Below, piece after piece: positions 6,823-14,434 of a stretch of DNA of 24,344 nucleotides; position 1 is the stretch's first letter; the number at the start of each line of letters is the position of its first letter. Source of the DNA: RAM1 sp943372585 (GTDB lineage Bacteria; Pseudomonadota; Gammaproteobacteria; Burkholderiales; Burkholderiaceae_C); contig CALRZF020000016.1 in assembly GCA_943372585.1 (NCBI GenBank), positions 1-24,344 of the forward strand, in the 5' to 3' direction. The position numbers were made by a program, and so were the translations under genes. The notes below the pieces were generated by a model that made no database searches, was not told the DNA's origin, and saw only the letters and a program-made list of their open reading frames with translations.

Positions 6823-8175
6823 TTGAATAACGGCTTGACCGCCGCCGGGGACGCCTTGTTGTCCCGGCTGGCCCGTAACATCCAGCACCACCCGAAACAC
6901 GTCACCGCCCTGGTGGCTGCCCTGATGCTGTGCGGTGGCGGCGGCGCTTATGCCGTGGCCTCGCTGGCACCCGACGCCGCCGACCTGCCCGTGCGCGAGA
7001 TCGTTGAAGCGGTGGACCCCTTGCCGCTGCAGGCGCAGGCTGACCTGCTTGACGCGCACAACTTCAAGCTCTTCCGCTCGGAAACCACCCGTTCCACCGA
7101 CACCGCCGAGGCCCTGTTGCAGCGCCTGGGCATCAGCGACCCGGTTGCCTCGGCTTTCCTGCGCAACGACGTCAACTTCCGCACGGCCCTGCTGGGCCGC
7201 GCCGGGCGCACCGTCACTGCCGAAGCCAGCGACCACAACGAGCTGCTGCGCCTGAGCGCCCGCTGGGCGCCCGAGGACGACGGCCAGTTCACCCGCCTGG
7301 TGATTGAAAAGACGCCGCAGGGCCTGGCATCGCGGCTTGAGAAAGCCCCGTTGGCCGCCGCCAGCCGGCTGGGCAGCGGCACCATCAAGTCATCGCTGTT
7401 TGCTGCAACGGATGAGTCCCGCATTCCCGATGCGGTGGCCGTGCAGGTCGCCGAAATCTTTTCGGGCGACATCGACTTTCACCGCGCGCTGCGCAAAGGC
7501 GACCGCTTCAGCGTGGTGTACGAATCGCTGGAGGCCGATGGCGAGCCGCTGCGCACCGGCCGCGTGCTGTCGGCCGAGTTCATCAACAACGGCAAGAGCT
7601 ACCAGGCCATGTGGTTCCAGGAGCCGGGCAGCAAGGGCGGCTATTACACGCTGGACGGCCAGAGCCTGCGCCGCGCCTACCTGGCGTCGCCCATGGAATT
7701 CTCGCGAGTGACCAGCGGCTTCAAGATGCGCTTTCACCCCATCCTGCAAAAGTGGCGCGCCCACCTGGGTGTGGATTACGCAGCGCCCACGGGCACGCCC
7801 GTGCGCAGCGTGGGTGACGGCGTCGTCGAGTTTGCCGGTGTGCAAAACGGCTTTGGCAACGTGGTGTTCGTACAGCACCGCAACCAGCACGTGACCGTGT
7901 ATGCCCACTTGAGCCGCATCAACGTGCGCCGGGGCCAGAGCGTGAGCCAGGGCCAGAACCTGGGCGCCGTAGGCGCCACGGGCTGGGCCACCGGGCCGCA
8001 CCTGCACTTTGAGTTCCGCGTAGGCGGCCAGCACCAGGACCCGATGACCATCGCCAAGCAAAGCGAGTCCATCCCGGTGTCCGCCGCGGCCAAGCCGCTG
8101 TTTGACAAGACAGCCATGGGCATGCGCCTGCAACTCTCGGCTGCCGGCTCCGTCCAGCAAGCCAGCGCCCAGTAA
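6823..8175 (+). CDS. M23-family murein endopeptidase, membrane-anchored
   Basis: This 450-residue protein should cleave peptidoglycan cross-links. The start is TTG 6823: a GGGGA ribosome-binding site lies 9 nt upstream, an in-frame stop lies not far upstream, and the next in-frame ATG falls inside the membrane segment. Residues 27-47 form one N-terminal transmembrane helix (VTALVAALMLCGGGGAYAVAS). A middle region resembling the accessory domain before M23 (DIDFHRALRKGDRFSVVYE) follows. The C-terminal LytM/M23 domain has all zinc and catalytic residues: H314-x3-D318 (HLGVD), H362 (YAHL), and H393 and H395 (PHLHFE), so it should be active. It lies 16 bp before anmK, and the two probably form a cell-wall turnover operon. 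The MepM/YebA-like architecture is clear, but the exact bond is not. Confidence 0.94.
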   Translation: MNNGLTAAGDALLSRLARNIQHHPKHVTALVAALMLCGGGGAYAVASLAPDAADLPVREIVEAVDPLPLQAQADLLDAHNFKLFRSETTRSTDTAEALLQRLGISDPVASAFLRNDVNFRTALLGRAGRTVTAEASDHNELLRLSARWAPEDDGQFTRLVIEKTPQGLASRLEKAPLAAASRLGSGTIKSSLFAATDESRIPDAVAVQVAEIFSGDIDFHRALRKGDRFSVVYESLEADGEPLRTGRVLSAEFINNGKSYQAMWFQEPGSKGGYYTLDGQSLRRAYLASPMEFSRVTSGFKMRFHPILQKWRAHLGVDYAAPTGTPVRSVGDGVVEFAGVQNGFGNVVFVQHRNQHVTVYAHLSRINVRRGQSVSQGQNLGAVGATGWATGPHLHFEFRVGGQHQDPMTIAKQSESIPVSAAAKPLFDKTAMGMRLQLSAAGSVQQASAQ

Positions 8176-8191
8176 CTGTTTTCACCGCTGA

Positions 8192-9301
8192 ATGGCTGAG
8201 CTGTACATCGGCCTCATGTCGGGCACCTCGCTCGATGGGGTGGATGGTGTGCTGGCTGATTTCTCAACCTCGCCGCTGCGCGTCGTGGCGCACGCGTCCA
8301 CCGCCTTCGAGCCAGATTTCCGCGCCCGGCTGCTCGCGCTGAATACCAGCGGGCCTGATGAAATCCACCGCGCGGCATCTGCAGCCCACACACTGGTACA
8401 GGCCTATGCCAACGTCGTGGCCCAGTTGCTGGCCGCCGCCGGTGTGGCGGCCGGCGAAGTGCAGGCCATCGGTGCACACGGCCAGACGGTGCGCCACCAG
8501 CCCCGTGCGTTCGGTGGCACCGGCTACACCACGCAAATCAATAATCCGGCCCTGCTGGCCGAACTGACGGGCATGGACGTGGTGGCCGACTTTCGCAGCC
8601 GCGACGTGGCCGCAGGCGGCCAGGGCGCGCCGCTGGCGCCGTTCTTTCACCAGGCCATGTTCGCGCAGCCCGGTGCCACGGTGGGCGTGCTGAACCTGGG
8701 CGGCATCGCCAACCTGACCGTGCTGCGGCCTGACGGCGGCATCACGGGTTTTGACTGCGGCCCCGCCAATGCACTGATGGACGGCTGGTGCGAGCAGCAC
8801 CAGGGCCGGTCTTTTGATGACGATGGCGCCTGGGCCGCCACCGGCCAGGTGCACGAGCCGCTGCTTTCACAGTGGCTGGCTCACCCCTACTTTGCGCAGA
8901 AGCCACCCAAGAGCACCGGGCGGGACCTGTTCAACCGCGCATGGCTGGACGCGTCGCTTGGAGCTCACACGGGGCTTGCTGCACAGCATGTGCAGGCAAC
9001 GCTGGCCGAACTCACCGCCCGAAGCTGCGCAGCCGACCTGCTGCGAGAAGGCCCCCAAGTGCGGGAACTGCTGGTGTGCGGCGGTGGCGCCCTCAACGGC
9101 TACCTGATGCGGCGCCTGCAGGCCCTGTTGCCCGGCGCGGCCGTGCGCCCCAGCAGCGCCCGCGGCCTGCCACCCCTGCAAGTCGAGGCTGCTGCCTTTG
9201 CCTGGCTGGCGCGCATGTGCGTGCAGCGCCAGGCCTTGCCGCTGGGCCAGGTCACTGGTGCCACGGGCGGGCGCGTGCTGGGCGCCGTCTACCCCGCCTG
9301 A
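8192..9301 (+). CDS. anmK: Anhydro-N-acetylmuramic acid kinase
   Basis: AnmK phosphorylates and opens 1,6-anhydro-MurNAc released by lytic transglycosylases, giving MurNAc-6-phosphate for peptidoglycan recycling. The 369-residue product has the expected length. The N-terminal phosphate loop is GLMSGTSLDGVDGVLADF. NLGGIANLT and GFDCGPANALMD are the conserved sugar/ATP-site segments, and LVCGGGALNGYLMRRLQ is the C-terminal ASKHA-fold motif. ATG 8192 has no clear Shine-Dalgarno. Translation may be coupled to the M23 gene, whose stop is 16 bp upstream. It converges on the MFS gene with an 11-bp gap and no terminator. Confidence 0.96.
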   Translation: MAELYIGLMSGTSLDGVDGVLADFSTSPLRVVAHASTAFEPDFRARLLALNTSGPDEIHRAASAAHTLVQAYANVVAQLLAAAGVAAGEVQAIGAHGQTVRHQPRAFGGTGYTTQINNPALLAELTGMDVVADFRSRDVAAGGQGAPLAPFFHQAMFAQPGATVGVLNLGGIANLTVLRPDGGITGFDCGPANALMDGWCEQHQGRSFDDDGAWAATGQVHEPLLSQWLAHPYFAQKPPKSTGRDLFNRAWLDASLGAHTGLAAQHVQATLAELTARSCAADLLREGPQVRELLVCGGGALNGYLMRRLQALLPGAAVRPSSARGLPPLQVEAAAFAWLARMCVQRQALPLGQVTGATGGRVLGAVYPA

Positions 9302-9312
9302 GCAGCAGCCAT

Positions 9313-10734
9313 TCAGGCCTGGCCCGACACGTCGGGCGGCTGCGCACTGGGTGCCGCCCGCACCTGCGCTGACAGTTGCCAGAAGATCGCGGCTGAAGCC
9401 ATCGTCACCAGCCCCATGCAGCCAAAGGTGGCTTGCAGCGCGTTCAGGGTCGACGTGGATGAGCCACCGGCAAACACACCCGTGAAGCCCGCCAGCACCG
9501 CCCCAGCGGCCGCCACGCCCATGCCCATGGCCAGCATCTGCACCATGGACAGCAGGCTGTTGCCGCTGCTGGCGGTGCGCTCGTCCAGGTCCTTGAGGGT
9601 CAGGGTGTTCATGGCCGTGAACTGGATGGAATTGACCGCCCCAAAGAAGGCCAACTGGATGATGCGCACTACCAGCGGCTGGCCGGGCGCGGCCAGGGCA
9701 AAGCTGGCCATCGCCAGGCCCACCAGCAGCGTGTTCACGCCCAGTACGTTGCGGTAACCAAAGCGGTTGATCAGCGGCGTGGTGACGCGCTTCATGGAAA
9801 TGCTGGCCAGCGCAACGGGCAGCATCATCATGCCGGCCTGCACCGGTGAAAAACCCATGGTCAGCTGCAGCATCAACGGCACCAGGAACGGCATGCACGA
9901 ACTGCCCAGGCGCGCAAACAGGTTGCCCATCAAGCCGACACTGAGCGTGCGGATGTGAAACAGCTGCGGCGAAAAAAGCGGATCCGGGCGGCGCGCGGCA
10001 TGCAGCCAGTACGCGGTGATCGCTGCCAGGCCGAACACCAGCAGCACAAAGGCACCGGCGTAACCCAGCCCCAGGCCCGACACGCCGTCCAGCGACAGTG
10101 ACAGCGCCACCATGCCGAACGCCAGCAGGCCGTAGCCCCAGGCATCAAAGCGCGGCGCCGGCAGCACGCGCAGGTCGGGCATGAACCGCAGCGCCGCCGC
10201 GCAGCCCACCAGCCCCACGGGCACATTGATCAGGAAGATCCAGTGCCAGGACGCGAACTGGACCAGCCAGCCGCCCAGCGTGGGGCCCACCAGCGGACCG
10301 ATCAGGCCCGGAATCGCCACAAAACTCATGGCCTGCAGGAACTGGTGGCGCGGAACCGAGCGCAGCACACTCAGCCGCCCCACCGGCAGCAGGAAGGCGC
10401 CGCCCAAGCCCTGCACCACGCGCGCCGCCACGAGCTGTGCAAGGCTTTGCGACAGCGCACACAGGACGGAGCCCAGCACAAACATCACGATCGCGGCCAG
10501 GTAAACCCGGCGGGTGCCGAAACGGTCTGCGGCCCAGCCGGAAGCCGGGATCAGCATCGCCATGGCCAGCGAATACGCCACGATGACCGACTGCATGCGC
10601 AACGGGCTTTCGCCCAGGCTGCGCGCCATGGAGGGCAGCGCCGTGTTGACGATGGTCCCGTCCAGCGTCTGCATGAAAAAGCCGAGCGCCACCAGCCACA
10701 ACAGCGGGTTGCGCGAGCTGCCGTCAGCCGTCAT
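9313..10734 (-). CDS. DHA2-type MFS transporter (MdtD-like)
   Basis: This 473-residue membrane protein is a drug:H+ antiporter-2 type major facilitator with about 14 hydrophobic segments. The N-terminal signature FFMQTLDGTIVNTALPSMA is typical of EmrB/QacA/MdtD proteins. The motif-A-like loop is GWAADRFGTRRVYL, and the antiporter motif-C-like segment is PGLIGPLVGPTLGGWL. The string PVGRLSVLRSVPRHQFLQAM closely resembles MdtD/YegB. A role in efflux is inferred from the family; the substrate is unknown. No Shine-Dalgarno is visible before ATG 10732-10734. The gene starts only about 30 bp beyond the erpA terminator, so its promoter must overlap that terminator or it depends on readthrough. It splits the anmK and erpA genes and may be a lineage-specific insertion. 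Confidence 0.92.
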   Translation of the reverse strand: MTADGSSRNPLLWLVALGFFMQTLDGTIVNTALPSMARSLGESPLRMQSVIVAYSLAMAMLIPASGWAADRFGTRRVYLAAIVMFVLGSVLCALSQSLAQLVAARVVQGLGGAFLLPVGRLSVLRSVPRHQFLQAMSFVAIPGLIGPLVGPTLGGWLVQFASWHWIFLINVPVGLVGCAAALRFMPDLRVLPAPRFDAWGYGLLAFGMVALSLSLDGVSGLGLGYAGAFVLLVFGLAAITAYWLHAARRPDPLFSPQLFHIRTLSVGLMGNLFARLGSSCMPFLVPLMLQLTMGFSPVQAGMMMLPVALASISMKRVTTPLINRFGYRNVLGVNTLLVGLAMASFALAAPGQPLVVRIIQLAFFGAVNSIQFTAMNTLTLKDLDERTASSGNSLLSMVQMLAMGMGVAAAGAVLAGFTGVFAGGSSTSTLNALQATFGCMGLVTMASAAIFWQLSAQVRAAPSAQPPDVSGQA

Positions 10735-10760
10735 GGTTCAGGAGAAAAGGCAGGGCCCAC

Positions 10761-10784
10761 AAAAAAGCCGCCTCGCGGCGGCTT
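10761..10784 (-). terminator. Intrinsic terminator downstream of erpA
   Basis: On the minus strand GCCGCC-GCGA-GGCGGC (10767-10782) forms a 6-bp GC stem with a tetraloop, extended by two A-T pairs, and runs into six T residues (10766 down to 10761). It lies 30 bp after the erpA stop and should end the bactofilin-erpA transcript. Confidence 0.9.
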
Positions 10785-10813
10785 GTGGTCCGGCAGACGC
10801 GGCACGGTGCGCG

Positions 10814-11179
10814 TCAGGCGGAGAAGCTGGAGCCACAGCCGCAGGTGCTGGTGGCGTTAGGGTTCTTGATGACGAACTGCGCACCCTGCAGGTCTTCCTT
10901 GTAGTCAATTTCGGCGCCCACCAGGTACTGGTAGCTCATGGCGTCAATCAGCAGCGACACACCGTTCTTGGTCATCACGGTGTCGTCTTCGTTGGTGATC
11001 TCGTCAAACGTGAAGCCGTACTGGAAACCTGAGCAGCCACCGCCTTGCACGAACACGCGCAGTTTCAGCTCAGGGTTGCCTTCTTCGGCGATCAGGTCGG
11101 CCACCTTGGCTGCGGCGCTGTCGGTAAAGACCAGCGGCAGGGGCATTTCAGTCTGGATGTTTTCGGCTACGGCGCTCAT
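10814..11179 (-). CDS. erpA: Iron-sulfur cluster insertion protein ErpA
   Basis: This 121-residue A-type carrier delivers [4Fe-4S] or [2Fe-2S] clusters to apoproteins. The three conserved cysteines are present: C49 in the GGGCSGFQYGF motif, and C113 and C115 in the C-terminal TCGCGSSF motif. The rest, including FTFDEITNEDDTV and DAMSYQYLVGAEIDYKE, fits ErpA rather than IscA. CGGAG 7-8 nt upstream supports ATG 11177-11179. It lies 65 bp downstream of the bactofilin gene on the same strand and ends at a strong terminator. Confidence 0.96.
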   Translation of the reverse strand: MSAVAENIQTEMPLPLVFTDSAAAKVADLIAEEGNPELKLRVFVQGGGCSGFQYGFTFDEITNEDDTVMTKNGVSLLIDAMSYQYLVGAEIDYKEDLQGAQFVIKNPNATSTCGCGSSFSA

Positions 11180-11195
11180 GGGACTACTCCGGTGA

Positions 11196-11210
11196 ACCCT
11201 TCAAAAGGGT
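11196..11210 (-). other. Small hairpin in the erpA leader
   Basis: ACCCTT and AAGGGT form a 6-bp stem around a 3-nt loop, ending a few bases before the erpA ribosome-binding site. There is no T-run, so it is not a terminator. It may affect erpA translation or mean nothing. Confidence 0.25.
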
Positions 11211-11244
11211 CTCAAATAGTACTGCTTTTCTGTCGGGAATAGCG

Positions 11245-11640
11245 TCAGAAGTTATTTGCCGCCAATTTGAGTAGGGGCTTTTCGTCCACCCCAGCCGTGG
11301 GACGCAGTTGCCCGGCGATCACGGCGCCCTGGTGCATCTCCAGCGCCTTGTAGTAAACATCGCCCTCAATCCGGGCCTTGGGCTGCAGTTCCAGCAGCTC
11401 GCGGGTGTGCACTGGGCCGCGCACCGTGCCATTGATGATGACGTGGTCGGCGTGGATTTCGCCTTCGACCGTGGCGCTTTCGGAGATGACCAGGATACTG
11501 GGACTGTCGGGGTTGGCACGGATGTCTCCCACCAGCTCGCCGTCCACCCGCAAGCCGTCGGTGAACTGGAAATTGCCTTCAATGCGGCTGCCCTGGGCGA
11601 TCAGGCTTTTGATCGGCGGTTGCGCCTTTTTGCCAAACAT
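11245..11640 (-). CDS. Bactofilin (polymer-forming cytoskeletal protein)
   Basis: This 131-residue protein is of the bactofilin/DUF583 family. It has a short N-terminal tail (MFGKKAQPPIKS), then a right-handed beta-helix core recognisable from repeated short strands: LIAQGSRIEGNF, GLRVDGELVGDI, ILVISESATVEGEIHADHVIINGTVRGPVHT, LELQPKARIEGDVYYKALEMHQGAVIAGQL. Bactofilins polymerise without nucleotides, often at the membrane, and scaffold peptidoglycan enzymes. AGAGG upstream supports ATG 11638-11640. It follows the TM/coiled-coil gene by 24 bp, an operon spacing. An M23 endopeptidase gene about 3 kb away is notable because bactofilins and M23 enzymes are paired in several cell-shape systems. 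Confidence 0.94.
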   Translation of the reverse strand: MFGKKAQPPIKSLIAQGSRIEGNFQFTDGLRVDGELVGDIRANPDSPSILVISESATVEGEIHADHVIINGTVRGPVHTRELLELQPKARIEGDVYYKALEMHQGAVIAGQLRPTAGVDEKPLLKLAANNF

Positions 11641-11664
11641 GGTGCTTACCTCTCAACGACGGTC

Positions 11665-12372
11665 TTACAGTTTTATGCTTTGTACGGCACGGGTGGCCGT
11701 GCCTTCCACCAGCCTGGCGGACACGTTTTTTACCACGGCCTGGGGGGGCAAGTCGACAATTCCTTCAACCCGCCGGTACTGGCGAAACTGCAGGGCCTGC
11801 GGTCCGCCGGGCAGGGCCATCGTCCACGGCTTGCCGTTCTCAAGCCCGGTCAGGGTCAGTTCGATCTGGCCCTTGAATTCAGGTGCGTTCTTGACCGGCT
11901 GCAGCACCAGCACCTGCCATTTAAGCTGGCGCTCACCAACTACTTCGGCATACAGGCCGCGGATGGACACGCCCTCCTGGCCCGTGGAGGGAATCAGCTT
12001 TTCGAAGAAGCCCAGGTCGTCGCGCAAGGCACGGTTGTCGGCCTCCAGCACACGAACCTGCGCGGCCATCTTTTCCTGCGCCGCCCTTTCGGCCGTCAGC
12101 AGGCTGCCGGAGGTATTGGCGATCGACTGCGCCTTGTCGCGCTCGTCTCGCAGACGCGCGGCCTCGGCACGCAGTTGCACCAGCTCTTCCTTGCCGCTGG
12201 TATCCAGCCCCGCGATGTTCTTGCCGAACTCAAACGCCCACAGCGCCACCGCGGCGCAAAACCCCAGCACGATGGCCATAACCACCCACCGAAATGGCCA
12301 GGGCATGGCGCTGCGCACGGCCATGCGGGGGGCGCTGATGGTCAGGCGGCGGCGAAGCAGGCGAAAGCGCAT
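11665..12372 (-). CDS. Single-TM coiled-coil protein, DUF6776-like
   Basis: This 235-residue protein has a basic N-terminus (MRFRLLRRRLTISAPRMAVR), one transmembrane helix (WVVMAIVLGFCAAVALWAFEFG, about residues 29-50), a coiled-coil segment (KEELVQLRAEAARLRDERDKAQ to LEADNRALRDDLGFFEKL), and a C-terminal domain of beta-rich look ending VKNVSARLVEGTATRAVQSIKL. The coiled coil and C-domain should be periplasmic. The family is, as far as I recall, DUF6776, of unknown function; the number is from memory. It lies directly upstream of the bactofilin gene and may anchor or partner it. There is no clear Shine-Dalgarno at ATG 12370-12372. Confidence 0.8.
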   Translation of the reverse strand: MRFRLLRRRLTISAPRMAVRSAMPWPFRWVVMAIVLGFCAAVALWAFEFGKNIAGLDTSGKEELVQLRAEAARLRDERDKAQSIANTSGSLLTAERAAQEKMAAQVRVLEADNRALRDDLGFFEKLIPSTGQEGVSIRGLYAEVVGERQLKWQVLVLQPVKNAPEFKGQIELTLTGLENGKPWTMALPGGPQALQFRQYRRVEGIVDLPPQAVVKNVSARLVEGTATRAVQSIKL

Positions 12373-12411
12373 GTCGGCAAGGGTTGGCTACGGGAGGGCG
12401 AAGGGTGCCAC

Positions 12412-12454
12412 AAACAACAAAGCCGCAGCAAGCTTTACTTGGTGCGGCTTTGTT
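12412..12454 (-). terminator. Intrinsic terminator of the rplM-rpsI operon
   Basis: Arms 12416-12427 and 12443-12454 are perfectly complementary over 12 bp. An inner CAAG/CTTG pair (12429-12432, 12438-12441) shortens the loop to 5 nt. On the minus strand the stem ends in TTTGTT and runs into GTTTG. It sits 20 bp after the rpsI stop and isolates the ribosomal operon from the TM/coiled-coil gene. Confidence 0.85.
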
Positions 12455-12473
12455 GCGGCAGGAAACGCGGAGA

Positions 12474-12866
12474 TTAGCGCTTGCTGAACTGCTTGCGGCG
12501 GCGTGCAGAGTGCAAGCCGACCTTTTTACGCTCGACTTCGCGGGCGTCGCGGGTCACGAAGCCAGCCTGGCTCAGTGCCGGCTTGAGCGTCGCGTCGTAG
12601 TCGATCAGGGCGCGGGTGATGCCGTGGCGGGTTGCGCCGGCCTGGCCGGACTCACCACCACCGTGCACGTTGACCTGGATGTCGAAGGTTTCGGCATGGT
12701 TGGTCAGCATGAGCGGCTGCTTGGCAATCATGATGGACGTCTCACGGCCGAAATAGGCCTGGATGTCCTTGCCGTTCACCGTGATCTTGCCGGTGCCCTT
12801 TTTCAGAAACACGCGGGCGACGCTGGATTTGCGACGGCCGGTGCCATTGTTCCATTCACCGATCAT
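12474..12866 (-). CDS. rpsI: 30S ribosomal protein S9
   Basis: The 130-residue product has the exact family length. It shows the S9 signature GTGRRKSSVARVFLKKGTGKITVNGKDI, the middle GGGESGQAGATRHGITRALI, and the basic C-terminal tail KKVGLHSARRRKQFSKR that reaches the ribosomal P site. The ATG at 12864-12866 overlaps the rplM stop (ATGA), so the two genes are translationally coupled. Confidence 0.98.
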   Translation of the reverse strand: MIGEWNNGTGRRKSSVARVFLKKGTGKITVNGKDIQAYFGRETSIMIAKQPLMLTNHAETFDIQVNVHGGGESGQAGATRHGITRALIDYDATLKPALSQAGFVTRDAREVERKKVGLHSARRRKQFSKR

Positions 12867-13321
12867 GCTCGTGCTCCCATCTGGGCATCAGGAAGTTCCA
12901 GCACTTTGGGTTGCTGGGCGGTGTGCGGGTGCTCTGCACCGCCGTACACCTTGAGTTTCTTGATCATGGCGTAACCGAGCGGGCCCTTGGGCAGCATGCC
13001 CTTGACGGCCTTTTCCAGCGCGCGGCCGGGGTGCTTGGCTTGCATGTCGCGGAAGTTGGTGGCACTGATGCCGCCCGGGTAACCCGAGTGACGGTAGTAC
13101 ACCTTGTCGTTGTTCTTGGTGCCCGTCACACGGATCTGGGCTGCATTGATGATGACGATGAAGTCACCGGTGTCGACGTGAGGCGTGTAAATGGCCTTGT
13201 GTTTGCCGCGCAAACGGAGAGCAACTTCGCTGGCTACTCGTCCGAGGACCTTGTCGGTCGCGTCAATCACAAACCACTCGTGCGTCACGTCAGCGGGTTT
13301 GGCGCTGAACGTTTTGGTCAT
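12863..13321 (-). CDS. rplM: 50S ribosomal protein L13
   Basis: The protein has 152 residues from ATG 13319-13321, close to the family length of about 142. It begins MTKTFSAKPADVTHEWFVIDATDKVLGRVAS and contains the L13 signature KVYYRHSGYPGG and KAVKGMLPKGPLGYAMIKKLKVYGG. An upstream open stretch to 13363 adds 14 residues unlike L13 and is rejected; AGAGAG before 13321 is a good ribosome-binding site. The C-terminus is about 10 residues longer than in E. coli and overlaps rpsI. The transcript has a leader of roughly 150 nt. Confidence 0.98.
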   Translation of the reverse strand: MTKTFSAKPADVTHEWFVIDATDKVLGRVASEVALRLRGKHKAIYTPHVDTGDFIVIINAAQIRVTGTKNNDKVYYRHSGYPGGISATNFRDMQAKHPGRALEKAVKGMLPKGPLGYAMIKKLKVYGGAEHPHTAQQPKVLELPDAQMGARA

Positions 13322-13410
13322 GAGTTTTCTCTCTTGCGAGGGGTTTGGAGGGCCCTTTTCCACGGTCGGTGTTCCTCTTGCGGGAATCTCTTAGGTGGGA
13401 TCTACAGGCA

Positions 13411-13432
13411 TGAACGCGCGGTCGCGTGTTCA
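13411..13432 (-). other. Hairpin in the rplM leader
   Basis: TGAAC-A-CGCG and CGCGTTCA on the minus strand pair with one bulged A around a 4-nt loop. The hairpin lies about 90 nt before the rplM start, inside the predicted leader of about 150 nt. It could take part in autoregulation by L13, which is known in E. coli, but the homology of the structure is not established. Confidence 0.4.
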
Positions 13433-13478
13433 TTTTCTGTCCTCGCCGCGGGGCCACAAAAGCGCTGCGAAGCCCTCG

Positions 13479-13508
13479 ATTATACGAAAAATCAAAGGGT
13501 TAGCGCAA
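13479..13508 (-). promoter_or_regulatory. rplM-rpsI promoter
   Basis: On the minus strand TTGCGC (13503-13508) and a perfect TATAAT (13479-13484) are separated by 18 bp. This sigma-70-type promoter predicts a start near 13472 and a leader of about 150 nt before rplM. Confidence 0.8.
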
Positions 13509-13528
13509 TCCGGGCACGGCTCGCGCGT

Positions 13529-13534
13529 TACCAT
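13529..13534 (+). promoter_or_regulatory. -10-like element for a leaderless rlmJ mRNA
   Basis: TACCAT lies 7 nt before ATG 13542, which has no Shine-Dalgarno. The stretch to ATG matches the one before the AraC-type gene except at two bases. Its -35 region would overlap the rplM -35 on the opposite strand. Confidence 0.5.
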
Positions 13535-13541
13535 CAGCCCC

Positions 13542-14423
13542 ATGTTCAGCTACCGCCACGCCTTTCACGCCGGAAACCACGCCGATGTGCTCAAACACAC
13601 CGCGCTGATTGCCACCGTGCGGCACATGACCGAAAAAGACGCCGCCCTGATGGTGCTGGACACCCACGCCGGCGCGGGCTTGTACCGTCTGGACGGCGAT
13701 TACGCCGAAACCAGCGGCGAGGCCGCCAACGGCATTTTCCGTCTGGCCGGAGCCGCCAGCCTCGCGCCCGCGCTGCAGGACTATGTGGATACGGTGGGGG
13801 CTTTCAACAAGCAAGGCAGCCAAAAGGTTTACCCGGGCTCACCCTTCATCCTGCAACGGCTGCTGCGCGATCACGACAAGTTGAAGCTGTTTGAGCTGCA
13901 CCCCACCGACGCCCGCGCCCTGTCGGGCAACATCGCCCAGCTGGAAGCGGGCCGCCAGGTGGCCGTGCTGCGTGAAGACGGCTTTGAGGGCGCGCGCAAG
14001 TTCCTGCCGCCGCCCTCGCGCCGGGCGCTGGTGCTGTGCGACCCCAGCTACGAAATCAAGACCGATTACGCCAAGGTCGCCGCCATGGTGGGCGATGCGC
14101 TCAAGCGTTTTGCCACCGGCACCTACGCCGTGTGGTACCCGCTGATCCCCCGCCCCGAGGCCCATGACCTGCCGCGCAAGCTGCAGACGCTGGCCACCAA
14201 GGCTGGCAAGAGTTGGCTCAACGCGTCACTGACAGTCAAGTCGAGCAAGCTCACCACCAACACGGCGGGCGAGACCGTACGCCCCGGCCTGCCGGCCAGC
14301 GGCATGTTCATCATCAACCCGCCCTATACGTTGAAAGCCGCGCTCGCGGCCGCCCTGCCCCAGATGGTGGAACTGCTGGGGCAGGACCGCAACGCGGCGT
14401 TCGCGCTGGACAGCGGCGGGTAG
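13542..14423 (+). CDS. rlmJ: 23S rRNA (adenine2030-N6)-methyltransferase
   Basis: RlmJ methylates A2030 of 23S rRNA using SAM. The 293-residue product starts with the family hallmark MFSYRHAFHAGNHADVLKH. The SAM-binding segment MVLDTHAGAGLYRLDGDYAETSGEA and the catalytic motif D167-P-S-Y170 follow (VLCDPSYEIKTDY). The E. coli enzyme has DPPY, so the third position is Ser here. The middle (GSPFILQRLLRDHDKLKLFELHPTD) and the C-terminal GMFIINPPYTL also fit. The frame is open upstream to 13395, but ATG 13542 gives the conserved N-terminus. It is divergent from rplM and ends 11 bp from the porin stop. Confidence 0.95.
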   Translation: MFSYRHAFHAGNHADVLKHTALIATVRHMTEKDAALMVLDTHAGAGLYRLDGDYAETSGEAANGIFRLAGAASLAPALQDYVDTVGAFNKQGSQKVYPGSPFILQRLLRDHDKLKLFELHPTDARALSGNIAQLEAGRQVAVLREDGFEGARKFLPPPSRRALVLCDPSYEIKTDYAKVAAMVGDALKRFATGTYAVWYPLIPRPEAHDLPRKLQTLATKAGKSWLNASLTVKSSKLTTNTAGETVRPGLPASGMFIINPPYTLKAALAAALPQMVELLGQDRNAAFALDSGG

Positions 14424-14434
14424 GTCCCGTTCGT

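Noticed and set aside
11308..12477. Two long + strand frames opposite bactofilin and the TM/coiled-coil gene
   Set aside because: Both are shadows of real minus-strand genes and cross the rplM-rpsI terminator.
13322..13363. L13 start 14 codons upstream
   Set aside because: The added residues are unlike L13, and the downstream ATG has a good ribosome-binding site and the family N-terminus.
14037..14051. DPSY instead of DPPY in RlmJ as a sign of inactivation
   Set aside because: Asp, the second-position Pro and the final aromatic residue are kept, and the surrounding motif is intact. Ser at this position is tolerated in N6-adenine methyltransferases.
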